This document shows, one piece after another, positions 34,170 to 35,842 of a stretch of DNA of 35,842 nt. Within the stretch, counting starts at the first letter, position 1. Each line of letters begins with the position of its first letter. Under the pieces are notes generated by a model. That model saw only the letters and a list, made by a program, of their open reading frames with translations. It was not told the DNA's origin and ran no database searches. The position numbers and the translations under genes were made by a program. The stretch covers positions 1 through 35,842 of the forward strand of contig NZ_JAMJEZ010000023.1 in assembly GCF_023544715.1 (NCBI RefSeq), written 5' to 3'. Source of the DNA: Pseudomonas eutrophicaquae (GTDB lineage: Bacteria; Pseudomonadota; Gammaproteobacteria; Pseudomonadales; Pseudomonadaceae).

Positions 34170-35378
34170 ATGAAGTCGGTTGAAGAGCAGCTGGCGCTGA
34201 TCAAGCGCGGTGCAGAAGAGATCTTGGTTGAGTCAGAGCTGGTGGCCAAGCTAAAGCGCGGGCAGTCCCTGCGTGTCAAAGCGGGTTTTGATCCGACCGC
34301 GCCTGATCTGCATCTTGGGCACACGGTGCTGATCAATAAGTTGCGGCAGTTCCAGGAGCTTGGGCATCAGGTGATCTTCCTGATCGGTGATTTCACCGGG
34401 ATGATTGGCGATCCGAGCGGCAAGAATGCTACCCGCCCGCCGCTGACGCGCGAGCAGGTGCTGGAGAACGCCGAAACCTACAAGGCGCAAGTGTTCAAGA
34501 TTCTGGATCCGGCTAAAACCGAGGTGGCCTTCAACTCTACGTGGATGGATAGCCTGTCTCCTGCCGACTTCATCCGTTTGGCATCGCACTACACAGTGGC
34601 GCGGATGCTGGAGCGTGACGACTTCCATAAGCGCTATACCGGCAGCCAGCCCATTGCCATCCACGAATTCCTTTATCCGCTGGTTCAAGGCTACGACTCT
34701 GTGGCGCTGCGTGCCGACATCGAGTTGGGTGGAACGGATCAGAAGTTCAACTTGCTGATGGGGCGGGAGTTGCAGCGCTCCTACGGCCAGGAGTCGCAGG
34801 TCATCGTGACCATGCCGCTGCTGGAGGGGCTCGATGGTGTCAAGAAGATGTCGAAGTCGCTGGGTAACTATGTAGGTATCCAGGAGGCGCCCGGTGTCAT
34901 GTACGGCAAGCTGGTTTCCTTGCCGGATGCCTTGATGTGGCGCTATTTCGAGCTGCTCAGTTTCCGGCCTATGGATGAGATTGAGGCGTTCCGGCGAGAT
35001 GTTGAGCGAGGTGCTAACCCGCGCGATATCAAGATCAAGCTGGCAGAAGAGATTGTGGCGCGCTTCCACGGTGAAGAGGCGGCGGCAACGGCCCATCGTG
35101 CCGCGGGTAACAGGCTCAAGGATGGAGAGCTGCCTGATGACTTGCCGGAAATTAGCCTCGAGTCCGAAGGCGACCTGCCGATCGCTGCCGTGCTGAACCG
35201 TGCCGGTTTAGTGCGTAACGCTGCCGCCGCGCGTGACCTGCTGGGGGCGGGTAGTGTGCGGGTTGATGGTGTTGTCGTGGATCGGGACTTCATCTTTGAG
35301 CAGGGCAAGACTTATGTATGTCAGGCAGGCAAGAAGGCATTCGCCAGAATTGCGATCTTGATGCCGAAAAGTGCTTGA
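34170..35378 (+). CDS. tyrS: Tyrosyl-tRNA synthetase, TyrZ type
   Basis: Charges tRNA-Tyr. The 402-aa class I synthetase has the HIGH-like HLGH at 48-51 in [13 protein letters not shown], the tyrosine pocket around [16 protein letters not shown], the KMSKS loop at 226-230 and a C-terminal S4 RNA-binding domain ([20 protein letters not shown]). The shift from HIGH to the HLGH form and its close match to P. aeruginosa PA0668 mark it as the TyrZ branch. The start [17 protein letters not shown] is chosen by homology; GGCAG lies upstream. Its third-position GC is lower than in the genes at 5-23 kb. The stop codon lies within the -35 of the rRNA operon promoter. Confidence 0.97.
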   Translation: MKSVEEQLALIKRGAEEILVESELVAKLKRGQSLRVKAGFDPTAPDLHLGHTVLINKLRQFQELGHQVIFLIGDFTGMIGDPSGKNATRPPLTREQVLENAETYKAQVFKILDPAKTEVAFNSTWMDSLSPADFIRLASHYTVARMLERDDFHKRYTGSQPIAIHEFLYPLVQGYDSVALRADIELGGTDQKFNLLMGRELQRSYGQESQVIVTMPLLEGLDGVKKMSKSLGNYVGIQEAPGVMYGKLVSLPDALMWRYFELLSFRPMDEIEAFRRDVERGANPRDIKIKLAEEIVARFHGEEAAATAHRAAGNRLKDGELPDDLPEISLESEGDLPIAAVLNRAGLVRNAAAARDLLGAGSVRVDGVVVDRDFIFEQGKTYVCQAGKKAFARIAILMPKSA

Positions 35379-35403
35379 CGAGAGTTGGGGGGGCGTCTAT
35401 AAT
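35375..35403 (+). promoter_or_regulatory. rRNA operon promoter, upstream copy
   Basis: TTGACG (35375-35380), exact 17-nt spacer, TATAAT (35398-35403), followed by a GCGCCCC discriminator of the kind found at stringently controlled stable-RNA promoters. The -35 contains the tyrS stop codon. Its transcript would run about 440 nt before the window end. Confidence 0.8.
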
Positions 35404-35644
35404 GCGCCCCACTTCTGTAACGATGCCGAAAGTGCTTAGGAATCAATAAGTTGCGTCGTTGTTTTCTGGGTTGATGTGATTTCTTGGTTTTGCTTTTTGG
35501 TGCTGTAGTTGTGGTTCTCTGCTTGCTGTTCTCGTGTTTCGGGTTTGGCAAGTCTGGGTGGTGAGCGCAGTTGCTGTGCTGCTACCCAGTCAGGCGGCTT
35601 CGTTGATCGAAGCGCTGAGCTGAAAAGAAAAGCTCAGAAAGCGC

Positions 35645-35672
35645 TTGACAGGAAGCAAGGCTGCTGTAGAAT
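35645..35672 (+). promoter_or_regulatory. rRNA operon promoter, downstream copy
   Basis: TTGACA (35645-35650), 16-nt spacer, TAGAAT (35667-35672), with GC-rich discriminator CTGCGGCC. A-rich sequence directly upstream of the -35 (GAAAAGAAAAG) fits an UP element. Confidence 0.8.
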
Positions 35673-35763
35673 CTGCGGCCTCGGTTGATGCGAAGCGCCA
35701 AGCGCTCCGGTTGATCGAACCGGTTGTTCGGTTTTACTGTTCAACCCCGGCTCAGGCCGATAC

Positions 35764-35775
35764 GTTCTTTAACAA
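35764..35775 (+). promoter_or_regulatory. rRNA antitermination boxA
   Basis: GTTCTTTAACAA closely matches the boxA consensus (TGCTCTTTAACA) bound by NusB and S10 in rRNA leaders, which protects long untranslated transcripts from Rho. It lies about 85 nt after the downstream promoter. Confidence 0.8.
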
Positions 35776-35842
35776 GTTGAATCAAGCAATTCGTGTGGGT
35801 GCTTGTGGATAAGACTGACAGTCGCAAGATTATCAGCATCAC

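Larger units (their letters stand above)
35404..35842 (+). other. rRNA operon leader (16S gene beyond window)
   Basis: No protein gene is seen in this stretch. About 35449-35555 is strongly G/T-rich and nearly free of A on the plus strand. From 35610 there is an inverted repeat (CTGAGCT/AGCTCAG) that ends in an A-rich tract just before the second -35, and could act as an UP element. A CCGGTT/AACCGG hairpin lies near 35708-35723, then boxA and further leader. The mature 16S start (GAACTGAAGAGTTTGATC type) is not reached. In P. aeruginosa an rRNA operon also follows tyrZ. Confidence 0.75.

Noticed and set aside
35321-35551. A 76-codon minus-strand frame rich in Lys, Arg and Thr after tyrS
   Set aside because: Its composition comes from the G/T-rich rrn leader read in reverse, it overlaps tyrS and both strands of a promoter, and it has no ribosome site.

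Overview
The window looks like core chromosome from a high-GC gammaproteobacterium of the Pseudomonas group. Gene order follows the P. aeruginosa rpoD-to-tyrZ segment as I recall it. The proteins also look pseudomonad: a 615-aa RpoD, a Vfr-type CRP of 213 aa, the AmgK/MurU recycling pair, TyrZ-type TyrS, and a trp leader ahead of trpE. I see no insertion sequence, integrase, CRISPR array, prophage or toxin system. I cannot name a species.

Layout. 1-4750: a short unexplained end, then on the minus strand tRNA-Ile2(CAT), rpoD, dnaG and rpsU, the macromolecular synthesis genes. 4750-7300: tsaD (+), plsY (-), and the folate genes folB-folK (+). 7350-16077: a tightly packed minus-strand run lptD-surA-pdxA-ksgA-apaG-apaH-glpE-cca, joining outer-membrane assembly, pyridoxal phosphate synthesis, rRNA methylation, Ap4A hydrolysis, sulfur transfer and tRNA CCA repair. 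16207-23485: a plus-strand run amgK-murU (peptidoglycan recycling), rpe-gph, then a trp leader and contiguous trpE-trpG-trpD-trpC, closed by a bidirectional terminator facing vfr (-).

24391-27386: an OsmC-family gene, then nspC and a carboxy(nor)spermidine dehydrogenase gene, closed by a second bidirectional terminator. 27400-29793 (-): hemJ, an SDR gene, a HIT gene and coq7. 29946-31451 (+): argC and erpA. 31518-33990 (-): an M23 peptidase gene and anmK. 34170-35378 (+): tyrS. The last 460 bases hold two strong sigma-70 promoters and a boxA, i.e. the leader of an rRNA operon whose 16S gene lies just beyond the window.

The most notable point is the polyamine pair. In P. aeruginosa the slot between the OsmC-like gene and coq7 holds speD (S-adenosylmethionine decarboxylase). 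Here the same slot holds the two enzymes of the alternative aspartate-semialdehyde route to spermidine or norspermidine, an apparent non-homologous replacement of a pathway in place. Three recycling enzymes (AnmK, AmgK, MurU) are also encoded here, in two separate loci. Most other content is ordinary housekeeping DNA.
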